Of a DNA stretch of 64,000 nucleotides, positions 27,101 to 38,726 are shown piece by piece. The number at the start of each line of letters is the position of its first letter. Within the stretch, counting starts at the first letter, position 1. The translations under genes and the position numbers were made by a program. The stretch is from Ornithodoros turicata (Eukaryota > Arthropoda > Arachnida > Ixodida > Argasidae): assembly GCF_037126465.1 (NCBI RefSeq), contig NW_026999353.1, positions 62,001 to 126,000 of the forward strand, written 5' to 3'. The notes beneath the pieces were generated by a model. It was given only the letters and a program-made list of their open reading frames with translations. It did no database searches and had not been told where the DNA came from.

Positions 27101-29930
27101 CATGAACGATGACCTGCGTTCGTTTTTGTGAATTCGTTTCAAGTTTAGCGAAGTGAGGTACGCAGCATATGGATCAGCGTGCTAGCTGCATCATCCAATT
27201 GAACTGTTAACAGATGCATCAAATTGTTTGCATCGAATGAACTGCGCATGTTGACGGTACTCGGCACAGAGCTCTGTAGGTTGATGTACGATATCACAGT
27301 CTGCCGTGGTTCAGGCAGAATAGCTATTCGAATGCACGAAGTAGAGGGGAACGTGTAAGTGAATGAGAGAGCAACACACAACTTTGTTGCAACAAAGAAA
27401 ACCTGTTTATTAATGAGAGTCACGATTTCATTAGAGAACAGTACAGTAAAATTAAGCTGTTTCACGGGGTAGTCAACAGACATGTAGCTGCTGCCAAGGA
27501 GCAGGTAAAAACGTAGTTGTGGATGGGATGCTGTTCTACAGCGCTACGTCTGAGCAAACTATACTTGCGTCTGTTGTTTTTTAAAAGTATGCTCCCTAGA
27601 AAAAGGAAGAAAAATGTGGAGGTACAGTCTTTCAGTTTCCCATCTGTAAATCAGGATGACATCACGTGCTGCTGATGCATTTGGGTGTTATAAGCTTCGT
27701 AATTTTTCTCTTTTCTCTGTGCCACTGAAAGGAAGTCAAATATACAGTTGTCACCATTAATGGTGGCAAATGCTGAATGTTGTGATATCAAACATGCCTT
27801 GCATAGTTTATTTTTGCACTAAAATAATTTTACACCATACACATTCATATTGCCACTAATTAGCAGATATGATACACGACTGGAGTTCAGACAGAGATCA
27901 TGTTCAACCAAAATTGGGGCTCAACTGATTCGGGGTAATAATCAGTAGGAGATGAGTTTAACTTGAAAAAGTCAGACCGTAAATATAATGGTGTAAGTAC
28001 ACTGGCTGTTCCACACAGGTACACCTCTATATTAAAAGAATGGATGGTGATCATGAGTGGTCTACTTTATTGTATCGAATAGAATTAACACACAATTTAT
28101 GAATGGTCAATATCCCTGCAAAATATTACAATTAATTGAGATTCATAAAGCGAGGCTTATAATTTTGCAATAAATAGGGAAATGGGTTTTGTTTGAGAGG
28201 GCACTGTTAACAAAATAAAGGAATTTGTGAACTTCATCAATCAAGAGATGATTCTATTTTGTTTCAGTGAAAATACAATTGCATTGATTTTTTCTGCAAC
28301 AAGCTTTTACTGTATTACACAGAAGCATTCACCACGCCACGCTGCACTGTCAGTGTCGGTACTCCCCATATAAAAGAGATGATTGACTGAGCAGCCACGA
28401 TGTAGAATATGTTGCAGCACATAGCTGCTTGATGTAGACAGTCGTAGTGCCCGCGCACTTTGCTGAAGATTCTTCCTTGGTTTTGGTATAATTGCACAAA
28501 GATTTAAGCCATAGTTTTGTGGTTAGTACATGAATTAGAGTCATGTAACACGTGCTAGATGAATATGCCTCACACAAACTATCTGGCCACCCTTTTTTGG
28601 CTTTTCTGGCTTTTAAAATTACATTTATGCAGCAATCGTGTACTTTTAATTAGTACTTTACTTTTTAAAGGATTTGAAAAGCCTTGCTCAAGCAAAAAGT
28701 ACGCTGCAAGCAGACTTTCAACTGAATGGCCCAAGTGGAGCCGTTCCTGTGTCATGGCTTCGTGGCAAATGCTTGAAGAGGTTTGCATCTGAGACATGCT
28801 TTGCTGTTGGTATACTCTTGCATGACCTGCACACAAGCAGGATAAAATTGAGAAAATTCACAAAGGAGTACAGAGGCACACTGACGCTAAAAGGAATGAA
28901 ACAGTGTAAGCTCCATCACCTGAACATGTATACTTTGTTGACCTGGAGCCGGAATGCTAGTGCATGCACCAGGCTTCAGTACAGTTCGACTGTGTCTACC
29001 ATAAAAGAAGCATTGCTGAAAATGAGTGGAGCACATGAGGTCGTGATTGCAGTCAGTGTAAGATTTCACATTCACTTCCTCAAGTCGCTGAACCCATATC
29101 GAATATCGTTCCGTATGTTGTCGTGGGAGCCTGTGAGGGCGACAAATTTTCACTAACAATGTTACATAAACAACAGAAGTAGTGCCCTCTTTATCTTCAT
29201 GTAGCACACGCATAATACACCTTCAAATGTGTCGAAAAAAGCTATAGGATCTTCAGCTACAGGTGCATGCATCCCCAGAGCCTTCCCGAGTGGAGCTGTT
29301 AATGGGATGCTGCAGCATCTGCTTGTCGTATTCCCAGAGTGAAAATACCTGAGTGCTTGTATTACCTTGAAGAAAATACAAGGTGCTCCTATATGTGTGT
29401 GTACTTGTATCTGAAATGCAGTTATTTTCTTAGTAACTTGCACTGCTTCTTTTGGTACCTTTTCTCAGATGGTTGAGCAAAGACATGGCAGATGGGATCA
29501 AACAAATATAAGTAGCTGGGATAAGGTGGGTGCTAAGCGGCATGCTACCTTGCGGCATGTGCCCTCTTGTGAATGCTGTGTTAGTAAAACATTTCTGATG
29601 TTGAAATTAAAAGGTTTGGGTGAATGTTACAGATATAAAGCTATGTTTGTACATACTGGCACTCTGAGGTACAAGGCTGCACGGCCAGGGAAAGACAAAC
29701 TTAATTTACTCAAAAACATAGTGGAAGAATTTCACACACATGAAAGTGGGAAAAGCAGGCTACTTACTTTAGGGAAGATGCTCCTGGTCCGCCCTCTCTG
29801 CACTGCTTGCAGTTCTCTTGTATGCATTTATTGGGCACCAACAATAACAACTTTATTTTAAGATTATGAATGGGGAGTTACATCGCCAGAGGCCAATGGG
29901 CAGTTTCATGTTTATGTTCTGACTTCCGAA
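24111..29930. other. No recognisable gene; a few unassigned open frames
   Basis: 5.8 kb without identified features. The longest frames are plus-strand 28674-29156 (160 codons) and 29469-29861 (130 codons). Neither has a motif I know, and both are in AT-rich DNA where such lengths can occur by chance. Poly-T at 24662-24677 and a short inverted pair near 24968 and 25010 are present. If a host gene lies here, its exons are too short or diverged for me to call. Confidence 0.4.
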
Positions 29931-30133
29931 ACAGAGCGTCGAAGCTCTCGGATTTCGGCTCCATTTAAGGGCATCGGTAACCACGATATCTTTGAAATCG
30001 CCAATAAACGTACTAATTAAAGCAGTTAATTAAGCGCTAATACAGAGCGTCGAAGCTCTCGGATTTCGACTCCATTTAAAGGCATCGGTAACCACGATAT
30101 CTTTGAAATGGCCAATAAACGTACTAATTAAAG
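29931..30133. repeat. Two-copy tandem duplication, period 111 bp
   Basis: 29931-30021 and 30042-30133 are direct copies differing at only a few positions, offset by 111 bp. The unit starts ACAGAGCGTCGAAGCTCTCG and contains a small hairpin (GAGC/GCTC). Confidence 0.9.
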
Positions 30134-31337
30134 ACACGTCCACGCCTTTTTCGGCTTGACAGGTTTGACAACCACGGAACAGAAACCGAAATCTAAGTAG
30201 GCTCGAGTTAGAAAGCTCAGAGGTGGAGGCTAGTCTAAAAGAATACATCGGAACAATAAAACACGCAACATATGACCCCACTCTAGATTTAATCGTTTTT
30301 TTATCACGTTTCACACGTCTTGGTTTGGTACACGCAGTGACAAAACGACAAACATGAACCAAAACCATTGTTCAGATTTTCTCCGCCAAAACTAGCGGGC
30401 TCCGCCAGTTTTGGCCTGGCAACACGGGGACGCCTAATGGCGGCTTCCTTAGTTTGACGGCAGTTTTGGATGAGCTCCGGTGACCTGGTTTGAGCCTGCT
30501 AAAGGTATCAGGCAAATTTTTCGCAAAAACAAAGTTGTATATTCGACGTCTGTCCTTCTGTGACTCTTCATTACAGTTTTGGACGCTGTTTTTAGGTACG
30601 ACAATCTACTGTTAATTTGCGTGCAACCATTCCACGTTATATTCACGTAAAACGTTTCACATGCTGAATTGACTACGTAAAATCAGCGCGGAACCAATGT
30701 TCGCAATTTGCGTTCTGCATTGTTCAGCCATATTCAACGTTAATTCTGCATTCTACCAACAATGTGTGTTGACTGCGACGTTTGCTTAATGAGAAACAAA
30801 CTAAATCATAGTTCACTTTCAGGAGAAAACATGCCCATATACTACTAAAAAGTAATATATTTAATGCGTTCCTCATCTGACTACAGGAAATACATAAACT
30901 TACACATACATAAAATAAGACAAAGAAACAATCAAAACGAAAAACAAAAAAATCGTGGTAGTTTTAAACTGGTAAGTTAAGCGTCGCTGGCTCAATCGCT
31001 CAGTCGAGAGCAAAGTAAATACAGAAACAAACAAGAAAACACCCGCCAGCCAATCAGGCTTTCGGCGGTCTCCACAGGTGCAAATTTTATATAGAAAGCA
31101 GCCAACAAACGTGGGCGGTGGATTCCAAATATTCTATTCGGAGTTTTGGGCACTCTGATGCGGGTTCCCCAATCTCGAATTCCTGACTAGGATTTGAAGA
31201 TTCGCGGTTTCGGTTGTTCCATCCCAAGAAATAACGATTAAAGCCGTGGATCATTTCCGGTACAGGATTGTTTTATTTATACTAATTTATGTTTAAAAAA
31301 AGATATCGGATAAGGCTGCCAAGCCTAGCCTGTGATG
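30134..31337. other. No recognisable gene
   Basis: Short frames without recognised motifs. A minus frame at 30030-30368 overlaps the tandem duplication and is not convincing. Confidence 0.45.
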
Positions 31338-31345
31338 CTGTCAGC

Positions 31346-31598
31346 CAGTGGCGTATCTAGAGCTACCTGCGCCCATGGCAACATGGTTAACATGATGTCC
31401 TTGGGGATGCGTTTTCGTGTGGTCCGCACTAGGTTTCACACTACAACCTCTCTAATGGCGGTTGCTTTAGACCATTTACGAATGTGCCAGGTTGAGTGCC
31501 CGACCTGGCACATTCACACCCGACCACATAATGGCGCCCCTGTCCAACTGGCGCCCATGGCACCTGTCCACACCTGCCACACCCTAGATACGCCAATG
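31346..31598. mobile_element. hAT-type MITE, 253 bp
   Basis: The element starts CAGTGGCGTATCTAG and ends CTAGATACGCCAATG, an imperfect terminal inverted repeat of about 15 bp whose CAGTGGCG start is typical of hAT transposons. It is flanked by a perfect 8-bp target-site duplication, CTGTCAGC at 31338-31345 and 31599-31606, the size expected for hAT. It has no coding capacity, so it depends on a transposase elsewhere. The perfect duplication suggests a fairly recent insertion. Confidence 0.85.
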
Positions 31599-31899
31599 CT
31601 GTCAGCGATTATACATAATATAAAACAACGAATGTGCGGTGCATATCCCGGGTGAATTATATCAACAGGGCTAGTTCACCAGATATGACGCTCGATTACC
31701 TTGACAAAAACGAAACTACTGGGTAGCTTCATTTATAATCCAATGATGCCCGCCGGTCACATTTTTTATTTCTTTTGGAAAAAAAAACGTTGTCCCACCC
31801 ACAGAGAGATGCAAAAAGTGCCTGACCGCAGATGTCTGCGATATTTTCTTCTCCGTCCACTCTGATATGCTCCTGTTCACAGTCTGCTCAATTTCGGTG

Positions 31900-32185
31900 G
31901 GACCGGCCTCGGTGGCTCAGTTGGTAGCGTGTTCGTCTTCTGATCCCGAGATCGCGGGTTCGAACCCGGCCGAGGACGCCAGCAACTTGGTGGCAGGGCA
32001 CAAGTTGCTTAGACACGCCGTCTTCCGCAAGGGACGCTAAATACGGGGTGCCGTGTGATGAGCTTTCATCGCACGTTAAAGAACCCTCAGGTAAAAAGCA
32101 ATCCACAGACCGACAACTGTGGCGTCGCTCATGATCTTAGTTGTCTCGCGACGTAAACACCCAATTATTATTATTATTATTATTT
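31900..32185 (+). mobile_element. tRNA-headed SINE with (ATT)n tail
   Basis: The head folds as a tRNA-like unit with A box TGGCTCAGTTGG at 31913-31924 and B box GGTTCGAACCC at 31957-31967, both good pol III promoter matches. A roughly 200-bp unrelated body follows, and the tail is (ATT)n at 32165-32184. ATTTCG just before the head (31891) and again after the tail (32182) may be a short target duplication. It resembles tRNA-derived SINEs described in ticks, such as the Ruka family; I cannot confirm the family. The 72-codon minus frame inside it is a by-product. Confidence 0.88.
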
Positions 32186-32189
32186 CGCT

Positions 32190-35050
32190 GTGGTCACTGA
32201 AGTCAGCACCGTCAGGGCTTGAAGCCGGGGGATCTTGTTCACTTGAAGGCCCTGCCTCTCACTCATCTAACATTTCTAAAAGGAGTTCACCTTGAAGAAA
32301 TAAGGGACCGGACATGTCCTATCATTCCCAGCAAGACGAGGCGACCAGTCCTTGGGCAATCTGTCGTCATCGTGGCAGATCACCTTAGTGTTTGAAATTC
32401 TGCCTTTGTTCACAACTGCAAGAAACCAGCAAATAACAAATCAAAATTACGAGAGAATAGACCTCTCGCACTTCGCTTCGGCAAAGCCGAAGTATTTACA
32501 AATACCATGTTCCCATGTCCGATTTCCTTCAAGCACATAACCTTGAAGGGATTAAGCGAGTGGGAAAGCCTAAGCAACGAGGTTTTGCTTGTCTGCGGAC
32601 ATCACAGTGATCTGTGCATATTACTGTAGTCGGCCTTCGGCATGACGGCACCCTCACCGAAAGCAAAAAATAAATATAAAAAAAGACAGGGGGTGGGGTA
32701 GAAGTGCGCTCTTTGTACGCGTGTCTGACCCCTGCGAGCGCTGCCCCATAGGGGTGCGGAAAGAAAATTGCGCGCCCTGTGGGACCAAAATAAGCAAAAA
32801 GTTTATTCCATATCCTGAAAGAAATATGTCTCAGCTATGTCAGAACAAAATATCGGAAAATTTGAAGATGTCCTTTTTGTGTAACAACTGTCGCGAAAAT
32901 GAGAATTTTCCCCTACACTTCCGTGTTTACAGCATTGTTACGGGGTAATGGCAGAAGATAAAGCAATGTATTTAACATCAAACGAAAGAGCAAAGAAAAA
33001 AAAGATCTTTCAGCGCACGCAAAGAACATCACAGTTGGAGATCCACGGCCTCGGCCATGACCTTCCAAACGTGCGGTAAAAAGGCTCTCTGTTGCGTTTT
33101 TGGGATTTTTTTTTTCGTATACGTTTCTCGTTACCATATAAATTTAATAACCAATGGTGGAACGCGCACCATCCACTCTGTCAGCAAAAAAAAAAAAAAA
33201 ACTTTCGTTCAAATGGGACATCTCGTTTAAGAGATACAAGGCCACAAAGTTGGAAAAAATTGAAGCCGCGAAATCGCGCCGGTTGCTTGGAAGCGCCGTG
33301 GACGGAGAACAAAATATCGCAGAGACCTGCGGTCAGGCACCTTGTGCAGCTCTTTGTGGGTGGGATAACATATATTCTGTTCGAGAGAAATGAAAAATAT
33401 GACCGGCGGACATCATTCAATTAGAAATGAAGCCACCCTCCTGCAACATCACCAAACGCCGCTCCACGTTGTATGACTCCACGAGCCCAAACTGCGGAAG
33501 CTTTGATATAAAACAGATGGCTGGAACACACTGTGGCAGGCAGTCGGCTCATTCGCAAGGTGACCCACTTTCTCGGAAAACGATATTTACAACCACGCGG
33601 GAACGAGCCAGCATTGACATAAAACAGATGGCCTCACTGAACATGTTGGGGGAACGCACCGGGAGGGGTATATTACGTGAGTGTGTTCTGGCTATCTAGT
33701 TTCTGTGCGGATGGCACGGTATAACGGCATAACGGTAAGTTGTAGACATTCTTCTATTCTTTGTAGACTTGGGGCTAGGTTTGTAAGAATGGAAGATGCG
33801 CGATATTTTGATACGTCTGTAACGGCGCATGGGTGTCGCAATCACCCGCGGACCATGCATTCAAACTTGTGTTGTGTATGCGTAGCTACGGCGTGTGAGA
33901 TGTGCGCGGGCAGGCTAAAACCGTGAGACCTGCCAACGCGGCGGAAATCGATCTTTCCCTGCCCTGCTGTACAGCGTCGCGTGACGGGTTCGTGAACCTA
34001 TGTGCATGATGTTTGTAACTGTGATGCTCTTAAGGGAAGCTCATTTTTCCGAGATGAACTTGTTCATAATACGACGTTGTGTGATCACCCTGAACTGATA
34101 TTTCTAATGGTGCTTCCAGTTGTGCCCTGTTTCCAACGAACGCGTGCGAAGTGTATTGGCGTGAAATATAAGCTGCCTACGTTTTCCCCAGAATGTTCTG
34201 GGAGAGCTCTCTAGGCAATGTGTATTGTGTTTCTCCATAGTTAGCTTGGGTTGAGTATTCTTTTTGAGATCGAGTACGTGCGAAGCTTCACTTCATTGCA
34301 TGAACCACTTTGTTTAATAAGCGTTTGCGCGTCAGTGCGATAAATAATCTTCAGCTAGAGCGCAGAGCACCACCATGCTTTGTCATTGTGCTTGATTTAG
34401 ATAATTTCGTAGGTTCAGGTGCAACGTACGCTGTCTAAAACAAAAACGAGCCCAAGATTCACAGCTCTATAGGGTTTATTGATAATTCAAATTGTTTTTC
34501 TCTCAAGCCAGCTTCTCTGCACAGCATCAACTATCGATGTTTTCTCGATCACGTGGATCTTCCTGCTCAGCCTTTTTTTTTTGTTTCGAACACGTGCGAG
34601 CTTCAATACACGATGAGTTTTTTGCCCTCTGTTTAATGCACATTGAATGTTTTTTTTTTTTTCTTGCACTATCTGTGGCAAAATTCGTTCTTAAGAATGA
34701 ACGCGCTTCACTCCATAGCATCATTTGTGAATTTTCTTTGTCATTCTGCTTGATAACCATTGAAGTCAATTTTTATGTTGAAGCGCAAATCACGTACTGT
34801 ACGAAAAACGACCCTAAGCTTGTTCACAGGGGTGGGCTTCACCTTACGCACGCATGCAACCAGGTGAAACCAAGTTTACTCGTGTGAGTGGATAGAGCGT
34901 GTTCTGAGATATGTGCACCTTACCCTGGCCAGTTATTTCTTTTTTTTTATTTCCCTCTAGCAACTGTGGCTATGAGCAGTGTAAACAGCAGGAGGCGGTG
35001 ACATGTTGATGTAAGCTGTATTATCCCTGCTTTGTAATGATCAGCAATGA
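32190..35050. other. No recognisable gene
   Basis: 2.9 kb with small frames only. Poly-A at 33186-33201 and a short direct repeat (ATAAAACAGATGGC at about 33508 and 33619) are visible. A 131-codon plus frame at 34492-34887 is rich in Phe and Ser from T-rich DNA and is not convincing. Confidence 0.45.
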
Positions 35051-35055
35051 ATGAG

Positions 35056-35345
35056 ACTTCTAGCTCTTTGGCTGCACGTATGACATATGTATGTAAGTCA
35101 AACTCCTGCTAATTTTTTCCCTGTAAAAAAAAAGCCGGAGCTAGCACACGGAGTTGGGAATCTTTCCTAGTATACTTCACCGGCTTTGCACTGGGCTTTC
35201 AGTGGTGACTTAGCTCACCCTGACGGGAGGAATCACGTGTTACGTGACCTTCTGACTCCATCCGCTCAAACGTTGCCTGCCTGCCTACTGCTGATGAGGC
35301 CCACCTTATCTTACACAGCAGCCAAAGAGCTCCGGCTATTGTTTC
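35056..35345 (+). mobile_element. PLE/retrozyme scrap with truncated hammerhead
   Basis: 35217-35280 is an inverted copy of 35515-35578, about 80 percent alike by eye. In plus orientation it runs into CTGATGAGGCC at 35292-35302, the first half of a hammerhead core, but no GAAA follows. A 14-bp perfect inverted pair (35057-35070 and 35321-35334) brackets the scrap, and the word GGCTGCACG at 35065 is also present in both retrozyme families at 40.77 and 63.15 kb. Confidence 0.6.
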
Positions 35346-35410
35346 TCTAGTATATAGCGGATGGCAGCTTCTACTATCCGCTAGCTGCTACTATTCTCTA
35401 GTAGCAGCGT

Positions 35411-35572
35411 ATATATATATATATATATATGTTTATAAGTCCCAAACGTCGCCACACCAGCATTGGACAGCTGTTTCGGCCTTATTGGGCCTTCATCAGC
35501 AATGCGTAGGTGGGCGACGTTTGAGCGAGTGGCGTCGGAAGGTCACGTGGAACGTGATGTCCTCCCGTCAGG

Positions 35573-35603
<31 letters not shown>
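35411..35603 (-). mobile_element. PLE terminal fragment between (TA)n tracts
   Basis: A 145-bp minus-strand fragment (35431-35575) sits between (TA)n tracts at 35411-35431 and 35576-35603. It holds the hammerhead at 35445-35521. The second (TA)n directly abuts the 3' end of the intact PLE. Insertion into TA-rich microsatellites is known for endonuclease-bearing PLEs. Confidence 0.7.
35445..35521 (-). ncRNA. Type I hammerhead ribozyme, near-canonical
   Basis: On the minus strand, in order: a stem I strand ending GCATTG, the core CTGATGA, one extra A, stem II GGCC-CAATAA-GGCC, GAAA, a minimal self-complementary stem III CAGCTG, the cleavage triplet GTC, and the return strand of stem I starting CAATGC. 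Stem I closes with ACGTCGCC against GGCGACGT. Such minimal stem III motifs are typical of PLE and retrozyme hammerheads, which usually work as dimers. The single A between the core and stem II is the one departure. Confidence 0.85.
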
Positions 35604-35606
<3 letters not shown>

Positions 35607-35721
35607 TTAGATGCTTAGGAGGGCGGTTGACCACGAGAATGAAATAAGCAGGAAAAATCAGAAGACGACAAAGAGCTTACAGGAAAACACAAAGGGGAGT
35701 TTATTAACACATATAGGGATA

Positions 35722-35760
35722 GGGGTCGACGTTTCGGCAGTCAGCGCTGCCTTCGACGGG
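35722..35760 (-). other. Degenerate hammerhead-like fold in PLE 3' UTR
   Basis: On the minus strand CCGTCGA, one A, stem II GGCAG-CGCTGA-CTGCC, GAAA, and then a C that overlaps a self-complementary GTCGAC. The layout equals that of the hammerhead at 35.5 kb, but the CUGANGA core is altered at two positions. The identical fold lies at 39580-39618 in the upstream copy, i.e. just upstream of ORF1 in the pseudo-LTR. It may be structurally conserved even if it does not cleave. Confidence 0.6.
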
Positions 35761-35963
35761 ACTGGGGTTTGGTGACAAGAACAAGCTTTATATATGGGAG
35801 AGGGTTATGTACAAGGGAAAGAGAGCAGCGCATGCGCTTTTGTCATGACTAACATAGGTTGGTGACTAAGTGAGAGGGGAATGACCGGGTCTGTGCAGCA
35901 GGACCTTGAGGAAATACCCGTGAGCCTGAAAAAGAGACAAAAGAGTGTATGTATTGTGCTGGA

Positions 35964-38723
35964 TTAGGAATGCAGGTTGCGAATAGTAGAAAGGATTCCT
36001 GGATCTTCGTTTATCTGACACTGGAATTTATGAATGAGATAAGACTCGCGCTGTTCCCTGAGCCGCTGGGAAAGAAAGCCTGACTGCAGGATGAAAATAG
36101 ATATATTGGTGATTGAGTGTCCTGGTTTACTGAAATGGCGCGACACTGGCAGATTAGGTTTCTTCGCGACGTCAGATTTGTGGTTATTGAATCGCGTTCT
36201 AAATGAAGTAGCTGTCTGTCCGATATATTGGGCGTTGCATTCATTACATTGAAGAAGATAGACAACATTGGAAGAATTACAGTTAAAGTCGCCATTAATG
36301 TTGACCCGATAATTAGAATTGGTACTATCTGCAGAGTTAGCGGCTTGCATTGATTTACAAATTTGGCATCTAGTTGCATTACAAGGGTGGCAACCAATGT
36401 TATTTTCTGGAAGTTTGTTAATTTTGGCATTTACTAGTCTGTCTTGGATGTTCCGCGCCCGGCGATAACTTACGCGCGGTGGCTGTGAGAATATTTCCTT
36501 CATCCGATCAGATTGTGAAAGAATTGTGTAGTGGCGGTTGAGTATCCGGCTAATGTTAGGAACGCTGCCATTGAATGTGACAGTGAGATTTACTGCAGAA
36601 TTTCCATTGGCTCGAGGAGATCTTTGGAGCAATTGTTGGCGATCTGTGGATCTTGCTCTGGCTATAGCGTCTTTAACAAGTTTGTCCGGGTATTCACGAT
36701 CAATGAAGGTTTGTTCTAGTCGTTGGAGATGGTTGTCTAGTTCGGCATCGTTAGTGCATATTCTGCGGTAGCGCAATGCCTGACTATAAGGTATGGCTAA
36801 CTTAGTATGCCTTGGATGGCAACTGCGGAACGATAAGTATTGCTGAGCATCTGTAGGCTTCCGGTATAAGTTGGTTGAGATGCCGCCGTTTTGTAACTTG
36901 ACTTCGACATCCAAGAAGCTAACAGTGGAGGCGGAGTAGTGGGAGGTAAATTGAATGTTAGGGTGAATTTGGTTGAACCGGTTGATGAACGTGAGAAGGT
37001 CACTTTCAGAATGAGGCCATATGATAAAAATATCATCTAAAAATCTCTTGTACACAAGTGGTTTCAACACGGAACATTCGAGAAATGTTTCCTCCAGGGA
37101 TGCCATGAAGATATTTGCATAGTTGGGGGCCATTCTCGTGCCCATAGCTGTCCCGTTAACTTGCAGATAGTGCTTGTTATCAAATTCGAAGTTATTGGAG
37201 GTCAAAATCAGTGTTAGCAGTTCGGTGAGGACAGTAGGATCATACGGCTGGTCAGGTTGATTTTTGTATGCTGAAACGGCCGCTGCTATACCATCTGCGT
37301 GGGGAATATTAGTGTAAAGGGACGTGACGTCTAACGTTGCCAAGAGACAGCTTGAGGGAACGGTTACTTGCGATACAGTTTGAAGGAAATGGTTGGTATC
37401 TTTGACGTAGGAAGGTAATTTAGGGGGGATAGATTTGAGAACGTGATCGACGAAGGACGATATATTTTCTGTAGCGGTACCGTTACTGGACACAATTGGT
37501 CTTCCGGGATTGCCTGGTTTATGTATCTTAGGGAGCATGTAAAATCGGCCTGGTTTAGGGTCTTTAGGAAGTAAGTATTCGTAGAGCGCATCGCCAATTT
37601 TCTTAGTGGTCTTTAACCGTTTTAGTGTTTTACATATATCTGCGGCAATTTCATTAGTGGGGTCGGATTCGAGAGGTTTGTAAAAGTCTGCACAATTAAG
37701 TTGACGGAGTCCTTCCGCCACGTAAGCTTGCTTATCCATTACGACTATGGCACCTCCTTTATCAGCCTGTTTGATGATGATACCTTCGTTGCTTTCTAGC
37801 GCGGACAAGCTTTGCTGTTCTGCTTTCGTAAGATTGTGCCGGAATTTCCGATTGTTTGAGCTTGCATAAGTACTGAGAATATCTTTCTGAACAGCTTTGA
37901 TATACATATCAAGACTTTTATCTCGGTTCGGGTTGGGAGTAAAATCGGATTTTATACGGAAAGGATTTAGGTTTGATTGCGGTTTGTCGTAGAAGTATTC
38001 CGTAAGGCGTAGTCGCCGCGCAAAGTTGTCAAGATCCAGATGTAGCTGATATTCATCGATTTTACTGTTATTGGGACAAAACGATAATCCCTTCTCCAGT
38101 AGAGAGATTTCCGCGGGTGTAAGGTCACGGGAAGAAAGGTTAACTACGCTACATTTGGTTAGTGTGGGGATGTCGGGAGCAAACCGGCTGTTGCTGTCTA
38201 ACGGGGTATCTGGACGTAGTTGTGAAGTATTGCTACGGGCTTCGGAATTAGGGGGTGCCGAATCTGTGGAAGTATTATGAGTTGGAGGGCAATCGATTTT
38301 GTCTCTAAATAATTTCTTTTGCTTTTGGAGCTTCAGGTGGATGTTTTTCTTTTGGAGGAATTTGTCTAACTCTGATCTATGAGAATGTGACAACGGGGTA
38401 GTGCTGTTAATGGCATCGGCGTCTTCGGATAGAGACTGGATAGTATCTTGGCAGTGAGAAATTAGAATTTTAGTTAGGTCTAAAGATGCTTTGTTAAGAA
38501 TGGACAGCCATTGCACATTGTGTTCATGGTTCAAGGGGAAGGTTGATGTTTTGTGGATTTCTAGCCCACGCGGAATCCTGTCGTTTTCATGATAAGTAGC
38601 CAAAGTATCACGATGGGAGGTGTAGCGTGCAACTTTATCCGCGATTTTTCTGAGTTTAAAGAACGCCTCAGTGCTACTGCTGACAATTTGTGGAGAGTGA
38701 ATTGGTACTGACTCACCGGCTAG
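35964..38723 (-). CDS. PLE reverse transcriptase with C-terminal GIY-YIG endonuclease
   Basis: An open frame of 919 codons counted from the codon after the ORF1 stop. It has no ATG near its start (the first plausible non-ATG start, TTG, is at 38603), so it is probably expressed by readthrough or reinitiation. RT landmarks: ADKGGAIVVMD near residues 320-330, MLPKIHKPG at about 396-404, LDVTSLYTN at 464-472 with the first catalytic Asp, GTAMGTRMAPNYANIFM at 524-540, and FLDDIFI at 561-567 with the catalytic Asp pair. A linker has a Cys quartet (778, 781, 786, 789). The GIY-YIG nuclease follows with VYLL, QYIGQT, an Arg near 844 and a Glu at about 893. This is the full domain set of an endonuclease-positive PLE, with no stops or frameshifts, so it may be active. 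It acts in target-primed reverse transcription at TA-rich sites. Confidence 0.95.
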   Translation of the reverse strand, partial: LAGESVPIHSPQIVSSSTEAFFKLRKIADKVARYTSHRDTLATYHENDRIPRGLEIHKTSTFPLNHEHNVQWLSILNKASLDLTKILISHCQDTIQSLSEDADAINSTTPLSHSHRSELDKFLQKKNIHLKLQKQKKLFRDKIDCPPTHNTSTDSAPPNSEARSNTSQLRPDTPLDSNSRFAPDIPTLTKCSVVNLSSRDLTPAEISLLEKGLSFCPNNSKIDEYQLHLDLDNFARRLRLTEYFYDKPQSNLNPFRIKSDFTPNPNRDKSLDMYIKAVQKDILSTYASSNNRKFRHNLTKAEQQSLSALESNEGIIIKQADKGGAIVVMDKQAYVAEGLRQLNCADFYKPLESDPTNEIAADICKTLKRLKTTKKIGDALYEYLLPKDPKPGRFYMLPKIHKPGNPGRPIVSSNGTATENISSFVDHVLKSIPPKLPSYVKDTNHFLQTVSQVTVPSSCLLATLDVTSLYTNIPHADGIAAAVSAYKNQPDQPYDPTVLTELLTLILTSNNFEFDNKHYLQVNGTAMGTRMAPNYANIFMASLEETFLECSVLKPLVYKRFLDDIFIIWPHSESDLLTFINRFNQIHPNIQFTSHYSASTVSFLDVEVKLQNGGISTNLYRKPTDAQQYLSFRSCHPRHTKLAIPYSQALRYRRICTNDAELDNHLQRLEQTFIDREYPDKLVKDAIARARSTDRQQLLQRSPRANGNSAVNLTVTFNGSVPNISRILNRHYTILSQSDRMKEIFSQPPRVSYRRARNIQDRLVNAKINKLPENNIGCHPCNATRCQICKSMQAANSADSTNSNYRVNINGDFNCNSSNVVYLLQCNECNAQYIGQTATSFRTRFNNHKSDVAKKPNLPVSRHFSKPGHSITNISIFILQSGFLSQRLREQRESYLIHKFQCQINEDPGILSTIRNLHS

Positions 38724-38726
38724 TCA
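38721..38726 (-). promoter_or_regulatory. Candidate readthrough stop, UGA-CUAG
   Basis: The ORF1 stop is TGA (38726-38724) followed by CTA and then G. The downstream frame continues open into the RT without a shift: 39452 and 38603 differ by a multiple of three, and the codons between carry no other stop. UGA followed by CUA or CUAG is an established leaky-stop context in animal genes and RNA viruses. Readthrough here would give an SGNH-RT-EN polyprotein of about 1162 residues. Confidence 0.6.

Noticed and set aside
28674..29156. 160-codon plus-strand frame as a gene
   Set aside because: No domain, no supporting splice or start context, AT-rich background; left as unassigned.
31888..32106. 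72-codon minus-strand frame inside the SINE, and a possible true tRNA gene
   Set aside because: The sequence is the head and body of a tRNA-derived SINE with an (ATT)n tail. The frame is a by-product, and the head has a SINE body attached instead of a tRNA 3' end.
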